DNA of 64,000 nucleotides from Mycobacterium sp. 1274756.6 (GCF_001668625.1 NZ_LZLJ01000050.1:31734-95733); one strand, 5' to 3'. Shown: positions 9,851 through 22,175, numbered from the stretch's first letter. Notes: generated by a model from the letters alone, not told the origin. Numbers and translations: made by a program.

Positions 9851-10326
9851 CGTCGGGTCACCGACCGCAGGGCCGCGACGATCTGATCGGGGGTGGGTGG
9901 GCAGCCGGGCACCTCGACGTCGACGTCGACGATCTCGTCGACCGCGCCGGCGACGCCGTAGCCGTCGGCGAAGACGCCGCGGTTGAGCGCGCAGTCGCCG
10001 CAGGCGATCACCGCGCGCGGTTGCGGGGTGGCGGCGACGGTCTTGCGCAGCGGGTCGGCCATGTTGTGGGTGACCACGCCGGTGACCAGCACCGCGTCGG
10101 CGTGCCGGGGGGAGGCGACCAGGCGGGTGCCGTAGCGTTCGGCGTCGTAGACCGGCCCGAACGCCGCCGCGATCTCGATCTCGCAGCCGTTGCAGGAGCC
10201 GGCGTCGACGTGGCGGACCTGCAGCGAGCCGCTGACCCCGGTGGGCGGTTCGGGGCCCGGTTCGGGTGCGGGTCCGGCGGGCTCGGCGGCCCGGCCGAGT
10301 CGCAGGATTCGGCTCAGCCAACTCAT
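9847..10326 (-). CDS. Fe-S small subunit of the Hyc complex (NuoB/HycG-like, Rv0082)
   Basis: A 159-residue NuoB-type electron-transfer subunit. It keeps the four cysteines needed for the proximal [4Fe-4S] cluster: C45 and C48 in SCNGCEIE, C112 in IACGDCALNRG and C142 in VPGCPPTP. Thus the electron-transfer part of the complex is intact even though the large subunit has lost the nickel site. The N-terminal 30 residues are Pro/Ala-rich and probably flexible. The ATG (10326) overlaps the ArsR stop by ATGA, so regulator and complex are co-translated. Confidence 0.87.
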   Translation of the reverse strand: MSWLSRILRLGRAAEPAGPAPEPGPEPPTGVSGSLQVRHVDAGSCNGCEIEIAAAFGPVYDAERYGTRLVASPRHADAVLVTGVVTHNMADPLRKTVAATPQPRAVIACGDCALNRGVFADGYGVAGAVDEIVDVDVEVPGCPPTPDQIVAALRSVTRR

Positions 10327-10685
10327 GTCTCTGCCCCTTCCACGCCCCGGGCGGCCCGCAGGTCGGCCAGCACCGCGACCTGACCGCTGAGCATCCCGGT
10401 GAGCACCTCGCGAGCCACCGCCAGCAGTTCGGCGATGGCCGGTGAGGCCAGCGAGTAGGTCACGGTGGTGGACTGCTTGGTGGCGGTCACCAGGCCGGCG
10501 CGGCGCAGCACGCCGAGCTGGTGGGACATGCTCGACGCTTCCAGCCCGACCTCGGCGAGCAGCTCGGCGACGGTGTGGTCGCGCTCGACGAGCAGCTCCA
10601 GCACCCGGATGCGGGCGGGGTGGCCCAGCGTCTTGAAGAACTCCGCCTTCAGCGTGTACAGCGGTGTGTCCAGCGTGCCCGGCAT
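10323..10685 (-). CDS. ArsR-family regulator (Rv0081-like)
   Basis: A 120-residue winged-helix repressor whose core LKAEFFKTLGHPARIRVLELLVE and LGVLRRAGLV segments are near identical to M. tuberculosis Rv0081, a regulator known to sit in the hypoxia response network and to control the hyc genes. There are no cysteines, so a metal-thiolate sensing mechanism is unlikely. ATG 10685 has GAGGG a few bases upstream. It is the first gene of the Hyc operon and most likely autorepresses through the site described immediately upstream. Confidence 0.88.
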   Translation of the reverse strand: MPGTLDTPLYTLKAEFFKTLGHPARIRVLELLVERDHTVAELLAEVGLEASSMSHQLGVLRRAGLVTATKQSTTVTYSLASPAIAELLAVAREVLTGMLSGQVAVLADLRAARGVEGAET

Positions 10686-10711
10686 GCGCCCTCGTTCGTG
10701 ATTCCCTTAAC

Positions 10712-10735
10712 TCAACAATTGAAGAAGTTATCATA
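10712..10735 (-). promoter_or_regulatory. Probable promoter and ArsR operator of the Hyc operon
   Basis: An AT-rich patch in otherwise GC-rich DNA, 27-50 bases upstream of the ArsR ATG. On the minus strand TATGAT (10735-10730) fits a mycobacterial -10 box, and directly downstream lies TCAACAATTGA (10712-10722), a perfect 4-3-4 inverted repeat placed at the predicted transcription start. This geometry suits autorepression by the ArsR protein. The -35 is not clear. Confidence 0.45.
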
Positions 10736-10812
10736 TGTGGGCGCCGCGGGGCCACCGGCGGTCTGCGGGCAATGCCGGGCTGCCGGCCGGCTTCTAGTCT
10801 GCGGGCCGGCTT

Positions 10813-12081
<1,269 letters not shown>

Positions 12082-13806
12082 TCAGCTGGACGGCAGGGCG
12101 GTGGGCTCTTCGGCGTGCTTGCGCCCGACGTGGGCCTCGGCGCGCATCCGTTCCACCATGTGCGGGTAGTGCAGCTCGAACGCCGGGCGCTCCGAACGGA
12201 TCCGGGGCAGCTCGGTGAAGTTGTGCCGCGGCGGCGGGCAGCTGGTGGTCCACTCCAGGGAGTTGCCGTAGCCCCACGGGTCGTCGACGGTGACGACCTC
12301 GCCGTAGCGCCAGCTCTTGAACGCGTTCCACACGAACACGATCAGCGACACACCCAGGATGAACGAGCCGATCGTGGACACGATGTTCAGCGGCTGGTAG
12401 CCGTCGGTGTCCAGGTAGTCGGCGTAGCGGCGCGGCATGCCCTCGTTGCCCAGCCAGTGCTGCACCAGGAACGTGGTGTGGAACCCGATGAAGGTCAGCC
12501 AGAAGTGCACCTTGCCCAACCGCTCGTCGAGCAGGCGCCCGGTCATCTTCGGGAACCAGAAGTAGATCCCGGCGAAGGTGGCGAACACGATCGTGCCGAA
12601 CAGCACGTAGTGGAAGTGCGCCACCAGGAAGTAGGTGTCGGTGACGTGGAAGTCCAGCGGCGGGGCCGCCAGCATCACCCCGGTCAGCCCACCGGCGAGG
12701 AAGGTCACCAGGAACCCGAACGAGAACAGCATCGGGGTCTCGAAGGTCATCTGGCCCTTCCACATGGTGCCGATCCAGTTGAAGAACTTGATCCCGGTGG
12801 GCACCGCGATGGTGAAGGTCATGAACGAGAAGAACGGCAGCAGCACCGCGCCGGTGGCGAACATGTGGTGCGCCCACACCGCGGTGGACAGCGCCGCGAT
12901 CGCCATCGTGGCGAAGATCAGCGTGGTGTAGCCGAAGATCGGCTTGCGGCTGAACACCGGGATGACCTCGCTGATGATCCCGAAGAACGGCAGCGCGATC
13001 ACATACACCTCGGGATGGCCGAAGAACCAGAAGAGGTGCTGGTAGAGGATGATGCCGCCGTTGGCCGGGTCGTAGATGTGCCCGCCGAGGTGACGGTCGT
13101 AGGCCAGGCCGAGCAGCGCGGCGGTCAGCAGCGGGAAGATGATGAGCACCATCAGCGAGGTGACCAGGATGTTCCAGGTGAACACCGGCATCCGGAACAT
13201 GGTCATGCCCGGGGCGCGCATGCAGACCACGGTGGTGATCATGTTGACCGCACCGAGGATGGAGGCCAGACCGGTGACGGCCAGACCCACGATCCAGAAG
13301 TCACCGCCCGGTCCCGGGGAGTGGATCGCGTCGCTCAGCGGGGTGTAGGCGGTCCAGCCGAAGTCGGCGGCTCCGCCGGGGGTGATGAAGCCGGCCAGCG
13401 CGATCAGCGAACCGAACAGGAACAGCCAGTACGACAGCGCGTTCAGCCGCGGGAACGCCACGTCGGGCGCGCCGATCTGCAGCGGCAGCACCAGGTTGGC
13501 GAACCCGAACACGATCGGCGTCGCGTAGAAGAGCAGCATCGCCGTGCCGTGCATGGTGAACAGCTGGTTGAACTGCTCGTTGGAGAGGAACTGCAGGCCC
13601 GGCGCGGCCAGCTCGGCGCGGATGAACAGCGCCATCAGCCCGGCCACACCGAAGAAGACCATGCAGGTGACCACGTACATGATGCCGATCAGCTTGTGAT
13701 CGGTGGTCGTCACCATCTTGTACAGCAGGTCACCCTTGGGACCCGTGCGCGGTGGGTACGGGCGGTTTGCCTCGAGTTCTCCGCGCGGGGGGGCTTCGGC
13801 TGTCAC
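12082..13806 (-). CDS. ctaD: Cytochrome c oxidase subunit I (aa3-type)
   Basis: A 574-residue, roughly 12-helix haem-copper oxidase subunit of the terminal respiratory oxidase. Characteristic segments include FGHPEVY (Cu_B and cross-linked Tyr region), AHHMFATGA and [10 protein letters not shown], which carry haem a/a3 and Cu_B histidines. The GTG at 13806 is chosen because GGAGG lies just upstream and the resulting start [13 protein letters not shown] matches the known mycobacterial N-terminus; an in-frame ATG 123 bases further upstream is not coding-like. Divergent from fecB with a shared 190-base promoter region. Confidence 0.95.
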   Translation of the reverse strand: MTAEAPPRGELEANRPYPPRTGPKGDLLYKMVTTTDHKLIGIMYVVTCMVFFGVAGLMALFIRAELAAPGLQFLSNEQFNQLFTMHGTAMLLFYATPIVFGFANLVLPLQIGAPDVAFPRLNALSYWLFLFGSLIALAGFITPGGAADFGWTAYTPLSDAIHSPGPGGDFWIVGLAVTGLASILGAVNMITTVVCMRAPGMTMFRMPVFTWNILVTSLMVLIIFPLLTAALLGLAYDRHLGGHIYDPANGGIILYQHLFWFFGHPEVYVIALPFFGIISEVIPVFSRKPIFGYTTLIFATMAIAALSTAVWAHHMFATGAVLLPFFSFMTFTIAVPTGIKFFNWIGTMWKGQMTFETPMLFSFGFLVTFLAGGLTGVMLAAPPLDFHVTDTYFLVAHFHYVLFGTIVFATFAGIYFWFPKMTGRLLDERLGKVHFWLTFIGFHTTFLVQHWLGNEGMPRRYADYLDTDGYQPLNIVSTIGSFILGVSLIVFVWNAFKSWRYGEVVTVDDPWGYGNSLEWTTSCPPPRHNFTELPRIRSERPAFELHYPHMVERMRAEAHVGRKHAEEPTALPSS

Positions 13807-13859
13807 GGGTCCTCCAAATATCAGTCCGGCGTCCCTGGGCACAGTCAGCGGTGGTGAGG

Positions 13860-13879
13860 GATCTCTAGTAGAGATCGTA
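13860..13879 (-). promoter_or_regulatory. Palindrome overlapping the probable ctaD promoter
   Basis: GATCTCTA-G-TAGAGATC (13860-13876) is a perfect inverted repeat with one central base, about 54 bases upstream of the ctaD GTG. On the minus strand TACGAT (13879-13874) matches a mycobacterial -10 hexamer, so the palindrome would cover the transcription start. It looks like an operator; the protein that binds is unknown. Confidence 0.45.
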
Positions 13880-13995
13880 GCGTCCGTACCAATCCATGTG
13901 GGCCCCGGACCCCCTGTGTAGAACGTCATGTCCTACGAGCTGTCGTATTCGTGCCGTGCACAATCTTGCGTCACCCGGGTGTTACCGTCAACCGC

Positions 13996-15072
13996 GTGTT
14001 CAGGGGTGGTGCGCGACCTCGCCGCGGGTCCCGTGCCGTCGCGGCGCTGCTGGGCTTGGGGCTGGCCTTCACCGCGGGCTGCGCCACCGACACCGCCGGG
14101 GAGCGCGCCCCGTCGACCTCGGTGATCACCAGCACCACGATGATCGCCGGCGCCGGGGTGCTGGGCAACCAGCGCCGCCCCGACGAATCGTGTGCCGCCG
14201 AGCCCGCCCCCGCCGAACCCGGCCCCGGGCCGGTCGACAACGCCGAGGGCATCGTCCCGGCGACCGTCGAGGTCCCCGCCGACCCGCAGCGCATCGTGGT
14301 GCTGGCCGGCGACCAGCTCGACGCGCTGTGCGCGCTGGGCCTGCAGTCGCGGATCGTGGCCGCCGCCGAGCAGCCCTCCTACCTGGGGACGGTCATCCAC
14401 GACCTGCCCGCGGTCGGCTCCCCCGACGCCCCGGATCTCGCCGCGATCAGCGCGGCCGACCCGGATCTGAACCTCGGGTCGGCGGCGTCGACCCCGGAGC
14501 TGTACCCGCGGCTCGCGGAGATCGCCCCGACCGTGTTCACCGCCGCGCCGGGGGCGCGCTGGCAGAGCGTCCTGCGCGCCGTCGCCGCCGCCACCGGGCG
14601 GGCCGGCGCCGCCGACGGGCTGCTCGACGGGTTCGCCGAACTGGCCGCGCGGGTCGCGGCCAAGGCCGACACCGCCCACTATCAGGCGTCGATCGTGCAG
14701 TTCACCGACGACCGGGTGCGGATCTTCGGTGCGGTGAACTTCCCGGCCAGTGTGCTCAAGGAGGCCGGCTTGGACCGGCCCCCCGCCCAGCGCTTCACCG
14801 ACCGCCCGTTCATCGAGGTCGACACGACCGACCTGGACGGCGCCGACTTCTCCGCCGCGGACGCCGACATCGTCTACGTGTCGTTCGCGACCGCCACGGC
14901 CAAGGAGCGCGCACCGCAGATCTTCGACAGCACCGCATGGCGCGCCCTGTCGGCCACCTACGACAACCGGGTGTTCGTGGTCAACAACGAGGTGTGGCAG
15001 GCCGGGCAGAACCTGGTCGCGGCCCGCGGCATCCTCGACGACCTGCAGTGGGTCAACGCCCCGATCAACTGA
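13996..15072 (+). CDS. fecB: Periplasmic binding lipoprotein FecB
   Basis: A substrate-binding lipoprotein of the FecB/TroA type, linked in mycobacteria to siderophore/haem iron uptake and envelope integrity. The signal peptide ends in the lipobox FTAGC, whose cysteine would be lipidated. Long blocks such as QRIVVLAGDQLDALCALGLQSRIVAAA and the C-terminal RVFVVNNEVWQAGQNLVAARGILDDL are close to M. tuberculosis Rv3044. The GTG at 13996 gives a 29-residue signal peptide with an arginine-rich n-region; an upstream GTG at 13951 would add 15 residues with less signal character. The 3' end overlaps the convergent DUF4139 gene by eight bases. Confidence 0.9.
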   Translation: MFRGGARPRRGSRAVAALLGLGLAFTAGCATDTAGERAPSTSVITSTTMIAGAGVLGNQRRPDESCAAEPAPAEPGPGPVDNAEGIVPATVEVPADPQRIVVLAGDQLDALCALGLQSRIVAAAEQPSYLGTVIHDLPAVGSPDAPDLAAISAADPDLNLGSAASTPELYPRLAEIAPTVFTAAPGARWQSVLRAVAAATGRAGAADGLLDGFAELAARVAAKADTAHYQASIVQFTDDRVRIFGAVNFPASVLKEAGLDRPPAQRFTDRPFIEVDTTDLDGADFSAADADIVYVSFATATAKERAPQIFDSTAWRALSATYDNRVFVVNNEVWQAGQNLVAARGILDDLQWVNAPIN

Positions 15073-16918
15073 GCAGCCGCTGCAACTGCGCTGCCGCCGC
15101 GGCGCGGGCGGCCGCGGCCTCCGCGCCGACCCGCCGGATCTCGGCGTCCAGGCCCGCCACCTGGTCCTGCAGTTCCGCCAGCGCGCCGACCTGGCGGGCG
15201 CGGAGTTGCCCCTCGGCGCCGTCGGTGCGCAGCACCTGCAGTTGTTCGGTGATGCGGCTCGCCGCCGCGTGCAGATCGGCGCGGTCGGTGTCGAGCCGGT
15301 CGCGTTCGGCGTCGAGGTGTTCGGCGCGCCGTCGTTCGGCGAGCACCTCCGACAGTTCCTCGATGGTCGCCGCGTCCAGCGAGCGGCTGGACAGCCAGGC
15401 GTCCAGCCGCGCCGGGGAGAGGTCGCCGTAGCCGACGTCGCGGTAGACCGGCCAGGTTTCCAGCACCGTGGCCGCCACGCTCCGGTGGCCGGGGACGGTG
15501 ACGGCCAGCCGGTGCCGGTCGGGGTCGGTGTCCTCCAGCAGGACAGCGGTGTCGTCGCCGATGACGTGGTGGTCGAACCGGCGCGGCAACTCGACGATGA
15601 CCTCCACCGGGTCGGGGTGGTCGTTGCGCAGCCACAGCCCGTGGCGCTGCTCCACCCGTTGTTCTTCGATGGCGGCGGTGTCGGCCAGGCGCACGCCGAC
15701 GGTGACGGTGTCGGTGGCGGTGTGGCTGCTGCAATGCACGGCGAGGTCTTTGGCGAAACTCAGCCGCGCCCGCGCGCCGCGGGCGGTGAAGCCCAGCATC
15801 GCCTCACCGGCGTAGCCGCCGTGTTCGTAGATCACCGCCGGGCCCTCCTCGAGCACCAGGTCGGTGTCGTTGGCGAAGGAGATCGTGATCTCCGGGGCGG
15901 GGGCGGAATCGATCGGCCACACCAGTTCCCGGCGTAGCTGCCCGACCGGAGCGACCGCCAGCGGCACCATCGTCGCGCCACCGGGCGCCAGCGAGACCGG
16001 CGTGGTCAGCCGGTATTCGAAGTACTCGCCGCTGTCGGCGGCCTCGACATCCTCGGCGGCCGCTCCGTAGGAGTCGAGATCGGGGACGCCGGAGAGCATC
16101 ATCTCGTCACGCGGTGCGCTGCGCATCGCCCGGTCCGCGACGAGCCGCTGCTGCTCCTCGGCGACGGTGCGCCGCACCCGACGCGGGTGATACAGGTCGA
16201 TGTCGAACGAGTGGGGCTGGCCGGTGGTGAGGGTCACCGCGATGTCGGTCAGGTCCTCGTCGACCGGGTTGTGCAGGATTCCCATCGCGGCCAGGGTGGC
16301 CCGGTCCCCGTCGCGGATCAGCCGGTAGGACACCCGCCACATCGGGGCGGCGACCAGATAGGACAGCTCCGCCTCGGCGGCCCGGCCGCGCAGGTTCACC
16401 CCGATCGTGGCGTGCGGTCCCGCGGTCGCCGCCTTCGCGCGGTCGAGCAGGCGGGCCAACTCCGCACGCGCGCCGGGATCGAGCACGCTGAGTCGCCCGA
16501 CGCCGGCGAGGTCGACGATCTCCACCTGGCCGGCGTCGGTGCGCAGCAGCAGGGTGCGCTGCCCCGCACCGGGTTCGTCGACCCCGATCACCTCGCCGCG
16601 ATACGTCGCCGCGCCGTGCTGCGCCTCGACGCTGCGTCCGCGCAGTCCGTCGAGCAGGTCGCGCAGCGCGGTCCCGGTGTCGGACGGCACCGGGAAGCCG
16701 GGCGCGTCGTCGGGCGGGTCCACCGGGGTGTCGAAGGTGATCGCCCCGACCGCCGCGTCGGCACCCGCCGCGGAGACCACCAGCGACTTCAGCACGTCGG
16801 GCATGTCGGTGCGGCGGACGGTCAACGCGACATCGCCGTCGACGGGTCCGCGGTGGACCACGAAGGCCACGCCGAGTTTGTAGAGGACCAGGTGCGTCAC
16901 CGGCGGGCATGCGGACAT
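15065..16918 (-). CDS. DUF4139-domain protein
   Basis: A 617-residue soluble protein. The centre (about 190-480) has the DUF4139 features, including SYLVAAPMWRVSYRLI and long beta-rich stretches; the last 100 residues are Ala/Glu/Arg-rich and predicted to form a coiled coil. No enzymatic motif or signal peptide is seen. The molecular function of this family is unknown. ATG 16918 (MSACPPVTHLVLYKLGV) is preferred over an upstream in-frame ATG whose product is Arg/Pro-rich. It separates fecB from adhC, which are neighbours in M. tuberculosis, so it is an insertion relative to that order. Confidence 0.75.
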   Translation of the reverse strand: MSACPPVTHLVLYKLGVAFVVHRGPVDGDVALTVRRTDMPDVLKSLVVSAAGADAAVGAITFDTPVDPPDDAPGFPVPSDTGTALRDLLDGLRGRSVEAQHGAATYRGEVIGVDEPGAGQRTLLLRTDAGQVEIVDLAGVGRLSVLDPGARAELARLLDRAKAATAGPHATIGVNLRGRAAEAELSYLVAAPMWRVSYRLIRDGDRATLAAMGILHNPVDEDLTDIAVTLTTGQPHSFDIDLYHPRRVRRTVAEEQQRLVADRAMRSAPRDEMMLSGVPDLDSYGAAAEDVEAADSGEYFEYRLTTPVSLAPGGATMVPLAVAPVGQLRRELVWPIDSAPAPEITISFANDTDLVLEEGPAVIYEHGGYAGEAMLGFTARGARARLSFAKDLAVHCSSHTATDTVTVGVRLADTAAIEEQRVEQRHGLWLRNDHPDPVEVIVELPRRFDHHVIGDDTAVLLEDTDPDRHRLAVTVPGHRSVAATVLETWPVYRDVGYGDLSPARLDAWLSSRSLDAATIEELSEVLAERRRAEHLDAERDRLDTDRADLHAAASRITEQLQVLRTDGAEGQLRARQVGALAELQDQVAGLDAEIRRVGAEAAAARAAAAAQLQRLLS

Positions 16919-17196
16919 GAGCCGACGATAACCGCGGGGGGTGACACGGCAGGCGGGTCGAGGCGATGTGGTGGAGAACACGTTCGTCGGCCCGCCGGGG
17001 TTTCGGTGCGGCTTTCACCTCGCCGTTGTGGCCGATACCGTGGCCGCCGGGCGGTGGGATGCCGCGGCGCGCGACGGCACCGACTATTTAACTTCGCTAA
17101 GCTATACAACTAGGGTGCCGGCCGGGCGAAGGGCCGCGGCCACGCCATTGCTGAGCCAGCTAGCCACATCGAGAGATTGCAAAGAGGGATAGCCAG

Positions 17197-18246
17197 ATGA
17201 GCACGACCGTTTCCGCTTACGCCGCCACGTCGCCGACCTCGCCACTGACCAAGACCACGATCACCCGCCGCGAACCGGGCCCGCACGACGTGGCCATCGA
17301 CATCAAGTTCGCCGGGATCTGCCACTCCGACATCCACACCGTCAAGGCCGAGTGGGGCCAGCCCAACTACCCGGTGGTGCCCGGCCACGAGATCGCCGGG
17401 GTGGTCAGCGCGGTCGGTGCCGAGGTCACCAAGTACCAGGTCGGCGACCGGGTCGGGGTCGGCTGCTTCGTCGACTCCTGCCGCGAGTGCCCGAGCTGTC
17501 AGGCCGGGCTGGAGCAGTACTGCACCGGTGGCGGCATGGTCGGCACCTACAACTCGGTCAACCGCCGGTTCGACGAGCCCACCCAGGGCGGCTACAGCCA
17601 GGCCATCGTCGTCGACGAGAACTACGTGCTGCGCATCCCCGACGCCATCCCGCTGGATGCCGCCGCTCCCCTGCTGTGCGCCGGCATCACCCTGTTCTCC
17701 CCGCTGCGGCACTGGAAGGTCGGCCCCGGGATGCAGATCGCGGTGGTGGGTCTCGGCGGGCTGGGCCACATGGGCGTCAAGCTCGGCGCGGCGATGGGCG
17801 CGGAGGTCACCGTGCTGTCCCAGTCGCTGAAGAAGATGGAGGACGGGCTGCGCCTGGGTGCCAGCCACTACTACGCGACCAGCGACCCCGACACCTTCAA
17901 GAAGCTGCGCAACCGCTTCGACGTCATCCTCAACACGGTGTCGGCGAACCTGGACCTGGGCGCCTACCTGAACATGCTCAAGGTCGACGGCACCCTGGTC
18001 GAGCTGGGCATGCCCGAGCACGACATGGCGGTGCCGCCGTTCCCGCTGGCCGGGATGCGCCGCAGCCTGTCCGGGTCGATGATCGGCGGGATCGCCGAGA
18101 CCCAGGAGATGCTGGACTTCTGCGCCGAGCATGACGTGCGGCCCGAGATCGAGCTGATCGACGCCGACTACGTCAACACCGCCTATGAGCGGGTGCTCGG
18201 CTCCGACGTGCGCTACCGGTTCGTCATCGACACGGCGACGATCTGA
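17197..18246 (+). CDS. adhC: Zinc-dependent NADP alcohol dehydrogenase AdhC
   Basis: A 349-residue medium-chain dehydrogenase of the cinnamyl-alcohol/YahK group, reducing aldehydes to alcohols with NADP(H). Catalytic zinc ligands are in GICHSDIHT and PGHEIAG; the structural zinc is held by the cysteines of [15 protein letters not shown]. The cofactor fold shows [15 protein letters not shown] precedes the ATG. The 278-base region upstream (16919-17196) contains an AT-rich patch at 17085-17112 with TAAGCT/TATACA hexamers as possible -10 elements and no other gene. Syntenic to Rv3045. The last 23 bases overlap the convergent transporter gene. Confidence 0.93.
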   Translation: MSTTVSAYAATSPTSPLTKTTITRREPGPHDVAIDIKFAGICHSDIHTVKAEWGQPNYPVVPGHEIAGVVSAVGAEVTKYQVGDRVGVGCFVDSCRECPSCQAGLEQYCTGGGMVGTYNSVNRRFDEPTQGGYSQAIVVDENYVLRIPDAIPLDAAAPLLCAGITLFSPLRHWKVGPGMQIAVVGLGGLGHMGVKLGAAMGAEVTVLSQSLKKMEDGLRLGASHYYATSDPDTFKKLRNRFDVILNTVSANLDLGAYLNMLKVDGTLVELGMPEHDMAVPPFPLAGMRRSLSGSMIGGIAETQEMLDFCAEHDVRPEIELIDADYVNTAYERVLGSDVRYRFVIDTATI

Positions 18247-19453
18247 CCGGCGGCCGCGCGGGCATCCGCACCGCGGTGTAGCCGAGCGTGAGCACCGCGG
18301 TGACCACCAGCAGCACCAGCCCGACCGTGTAGTCGTTGTGCACCGGGTCGTAGGTGGCGCCCATCACCAGCGGCGGGAAGAAGCCGCCCAAACCGCCTGC
18401 GGCGGCGACGATCCCGCTGACGGTGCCGACCGATCCGGGCTGGGCGCGGCGGGTCACCCAGGCGAACACGCCGCCGGTGCCGATTCCCAGCGCGACCGCC
18501 AACGCGATGAACGTGGCCGCCGACCACACGTCGGCCGGCGGCCGGAACACCGCCACCAGCGCCAGTGTCGCGACACCGGCGAGTGAGGCCAGCACGACGT
18601 ACTTGGGGGCGATCCGGTCGGCGAGCATGCCGCCGACCGGCCGGGCCAGCACCGCGGCCAACGCGAAAGCGGCGGTGCGGGTGCCGGCCTCCACCGGCGC
18701 GAACCCGTAGACGGTCTTGATGTAGGTGGGCAGGTAGTTGCTGAACGCCACGAACCCGCCGAACACCACCGCGTAGAGCAGGGACATCTCCCAGGTGATC
18801 GGCAACCGCAGGGCAGCACGGATTTTCGGTCCCAGCCGTTCGGTGTTGGGAACGAACACCGGCCCGGGATGCATCGCCACCGCGCACACGCCCGCGGTCA
18901 CCAGCAGCGCCGCGGCGACCAGCAGGTGGGTGGGCACCAGCCCGAACCACCGCACGAACCGCGGGGTGAAGTACGCCGAGAGCGCGGTGCCGACCATGCC
19001 CATCCCGAACACGCCGGTGGCGAAGCCGCGGCGCGACGGCTCATACCAGTTGTTGGCGAACGGGATCCCGATGGCGAACACGGTGCCCGCGATCCCGAGG
19101 AAGAAGGCCGCGGTCAGCAGCAGCGGGTAGGACCCGCTGGCCTCGGCGGCGCCCACCGCCACCACCGGACCGACCGAGAGCAGCGAGACGGCGACGAACA
19201 TGGTGCGTCCGCCGAACCGGTCGGTCAGCGGGCCGGTCACCATCCGGCCGAGTGCGCCGACGAGGACCGGGGTGGCGACCACCAGCGCCTCCTGGTTGCC
19301 GCTGAGCGACATCAGCGTCGCCTCGCGGGTTCCCAACGGGCCGATCAGGTTCCACGCCCAGAAGTTGACCAGCGACGCCCAGGTCGCCAGCGCCAGCTGC
19401 ACCCCGGGGCGGTTGAGCAGGGTCGCGGTGGGTTCCGCCGTCTGCCGGTTCAC
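18224..19453 (-). CDS. NarK-type nitrate/nitrite transporter (MFS)
   Basis: A 409-residue, 12-helix major facilitator protein. The region [21 protein letters not shown] followed by [10 protein letters not shown], and later [12 protein letters not shown], correspond to the two nitrate signature regions of the NNP family. It would move nitrate in or exchange nitrite. No nitrate reductase genes lie in this window. Such transporters help mycobacteria use nitrate as electron acceptor under low oxygen, which fits loosely with the Hyc operon. It replaces Rv3046c-Rv3047c between adhC and nrdF2. Confidence 0.8.
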   Translation of the reverse strand: MNRQTAEPTATLLNRPGVQLALATWASLVNFWAWNLIGPLGTREATLMSLSGNQEALVVATPVLVGALGRMVTGPLTDRFGGRTMFVAVSLLSVGPVVAVGAAEASGSYPLLLTAAFFLGIAGTVFAIGIPFANNWYEPSRRGFATGVFGMGMVGTALSAYFTPRFVRWFGLVPTHLLVAAALLVTAGVCAVAMHPGPVFVPNTERLGPKIRAALRLPITWEMSLLYAVVFGGFVAFSNYLPTYIKTVYGFAPVEAGTRTAAFALAAVLARPVGGMLADRIAPKYVVLASLAGVATLALVAVFRPPADVWSAATFIALAVALGIGTGGVFAWVTRRAQPGSVGTVSGIVAAAGGLGGFFPPLVMGATYDPVHNDYTVGLVLLVVTAVLTLGYTAVRMPARPPVRSSPCR

Positions 19454-19466
19454 AGCCGGGGTGGGG

Positions 19467-20540
<1,074 letters not shown>

Positions 20541-22082
20541 TCAGCGATGCGACCGGGCGGCCGGCCCGACCCCGAGGAACCGGTATTCGGCGGGGCGCAG
20601 CCGGCGGGTGGCGGTCCAGTACTGCCAGGTGTAGCCGCCCCACAGCACCGGGTTTCTGCCGTGTGCGTCGAGGTACCAGCTGGAACAGCCGCCGGTGTTC
20701 CACACCGAGCGGGCCAGCCGGCGCTGCAGCTCGGCGTTGAACCGGTCCTGGGCGGAGCGGGTCGGGGTCAGCGCCTGGGCACCGGCCTTCTCGGCGGCGG
20801 CGATCGCCTGGTCGACGTAGTGGACCTGGGATTCGATCATGAACACCATCGAGTTGTGGCCCAGCCCGGTGTTGGGGCCGAGCAGGAAGAACAGGTTGGG
20901 CATGCCGGCGACGGTGACCCCGCGGTGGGCGGCCATGCCCTCGGCGTTCCACCGGTCGACCAGGTTCTCCCCGTCGCTGCCCTTGATGTCGACGTAGGTG
21001 TAGGAGTCGCTGACGTGGAACCCGGTGGCGAAGACGACCACGTCGACGTGGCGTTCGGTGCCGTCGACGGTGACGATGCCGTCGGCGGTGAACCGGTCGA
21101 TGCCCTCGGTGATCAGCTCGGTCTTCGCATCGGCCACCGCCGGGTAGTAGGTGGAGGAGTTCAGGATGCGTTTGCAGCCCAGCCGGTAGCGCGGGGTCAG
21201 TTTGCGCCGTAGCGCCCGGTCTGTGACGCCGCGGCGGATGTTCCACCGGCCCAACACTTCTCCGATGCGCAGCAGCCCCGGCCAGCGGGTCATACCGACC
21301 GCCACGGCCTCCTGCAACCAGTAGATCGCGGTGCGCAGCGCGAGTCGGGCGCCGGGGACCACGGTCAGCACGCGGCGCAGCCGCTCGGGGATCGCCTCGT
21401 TGGTGCGCGGGATGACCCAGGCCGGCGTGCGCTGGTAGAGCTGCAGGCCGCCGACCCGGTCGACGATCTCCGGCACGATCTGGATCGCGCTGGCCCCGGT
21501 GCCGATCACCGCGACCTGCTTGCCGGTCAACTCGACGCTGTCGTCCCACTGCGCGGAGTGGAACGCCGCGCCGCCGCCGGCGCGGAAGTCCTCGAGCCCG
21601 GCGAAGTCGGGCACCGACGGGATGTGCAGCGCGCCGGCCGCCGAGATCAGGAAGCGGGCGACGAATTCCCTTCCGTCGGTGGTGAAGACATGCCAGCGGT
21701 ACTCGTCGTCGTCCCAGTGGGCGCGGTCGACGAGGGAGTCGAACACCATGTAGCGGCGGAGGCCGTACTTGTCGGCGACGCCCTTGAGGTAGCCGAAGAT
21801 CTCGTCCTGGTAGGAGAACAGGTACTCCCAGTCGGGTTTGGGCTCGAACGAGTAGGAGTACAGGTGCGAGGGGATGTCGCAGGCGCAGCCGGGATAGGTG
21901 TTGTCGCGCCAGGTGCCGCCGAGGTCACCGGCCTTCTCCAGCATCAGGAAGTCGATGCCGCGCCGTTGCAGGGCGATGCCCATCGCCAGCCCGGAGAAGC
22001 CGGTGCCGATGATCAGGGCGCCGGTCTGCACCACCGGCCGGTCGGGCGCGGCGGAGTCGGCGGGCTGCTCGGTGACGGTCAT
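20541..22082 (-). CDS. FAD-dependent monooxygenase, Baeyer-Villiger/flavin-monooxygenase type (Rv3049c-like)
   Basis: A 513-residue flavoprotein. The first Rossmann motif GTGFSGLAMG binds FAD, GTGASAIQIV binds NADPH, and FRAGGGAAFHSAQWD corresponds to the Baeyer-Villiger fingerprint FxGxxxHxxxW with modified spacing. It would oxygenate ketones or similar lipophilic compounds; the substrate is not deducible. A GAAAGGG ribosome site precedes the ATG. The TetR gene immediately upstream in the same direction is the likely local regulator. Same order as Rv3048c-Rv3050c. Confidence 0.87.
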   Translation of the reverse strand: MTVTEQPADSAAPDRPVVQTGALIIGTGFSGLAMGIALQRRGIDFLMLEKAGDLGGTWRDNTYPGCACDIPSHLYSYSFEPKPDWEYLFSYQDEIFGYLKGVADKYGLRRYMVFDSLVDRAHWDDDEYRWHVFTTDGREFVARFLISAAGALHIPSVPDFAGLEDFRAGGGAAFHSAQWDDSVELTGKQVAVIGTGASAIQIVPEIVDRVGGLQLYQRTPAWVIPRTNEAIPERLRRVLTVVPGARLALRTAIYWLQEAVAVGMTRWPGLLRIGEVLGRWNIRRGVTDRALRRKLTPRYRLGCKRILNSSTYYPAVADAKTELITEGIDRFTADGIVTVDGTERHVDVVVFATGFHVSDSYTYVDIKGSDGENLVDRWNAEGMAAHRGVTVAGMPNLFFLLGPNTGLGHNSMVFMIESQVHYVDQAIAAAEKAGAQALTPTRSAQDRFNAELQRRLARSVWNTGGCSSWYLDAHGRNPVLWGGYTWQYWTATRRLRPAEYRFLGVGPAARSHR

Positions 22083-22175
22083 GGCGCACCCTTTCCTGGG
22101 ACCTGCGGTACCGGATAATTCTCAGTGTGGCCGCGCGCGCCGTCCGCTGTCAACGGTGGACCGGCGTGCCAGGGG

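Noticed and set aside
10686..10812. DosR box before the Hyc operon
   Set aside because: No GGGAC-type inverted site resembling the DosR consensus was seen in this interval.
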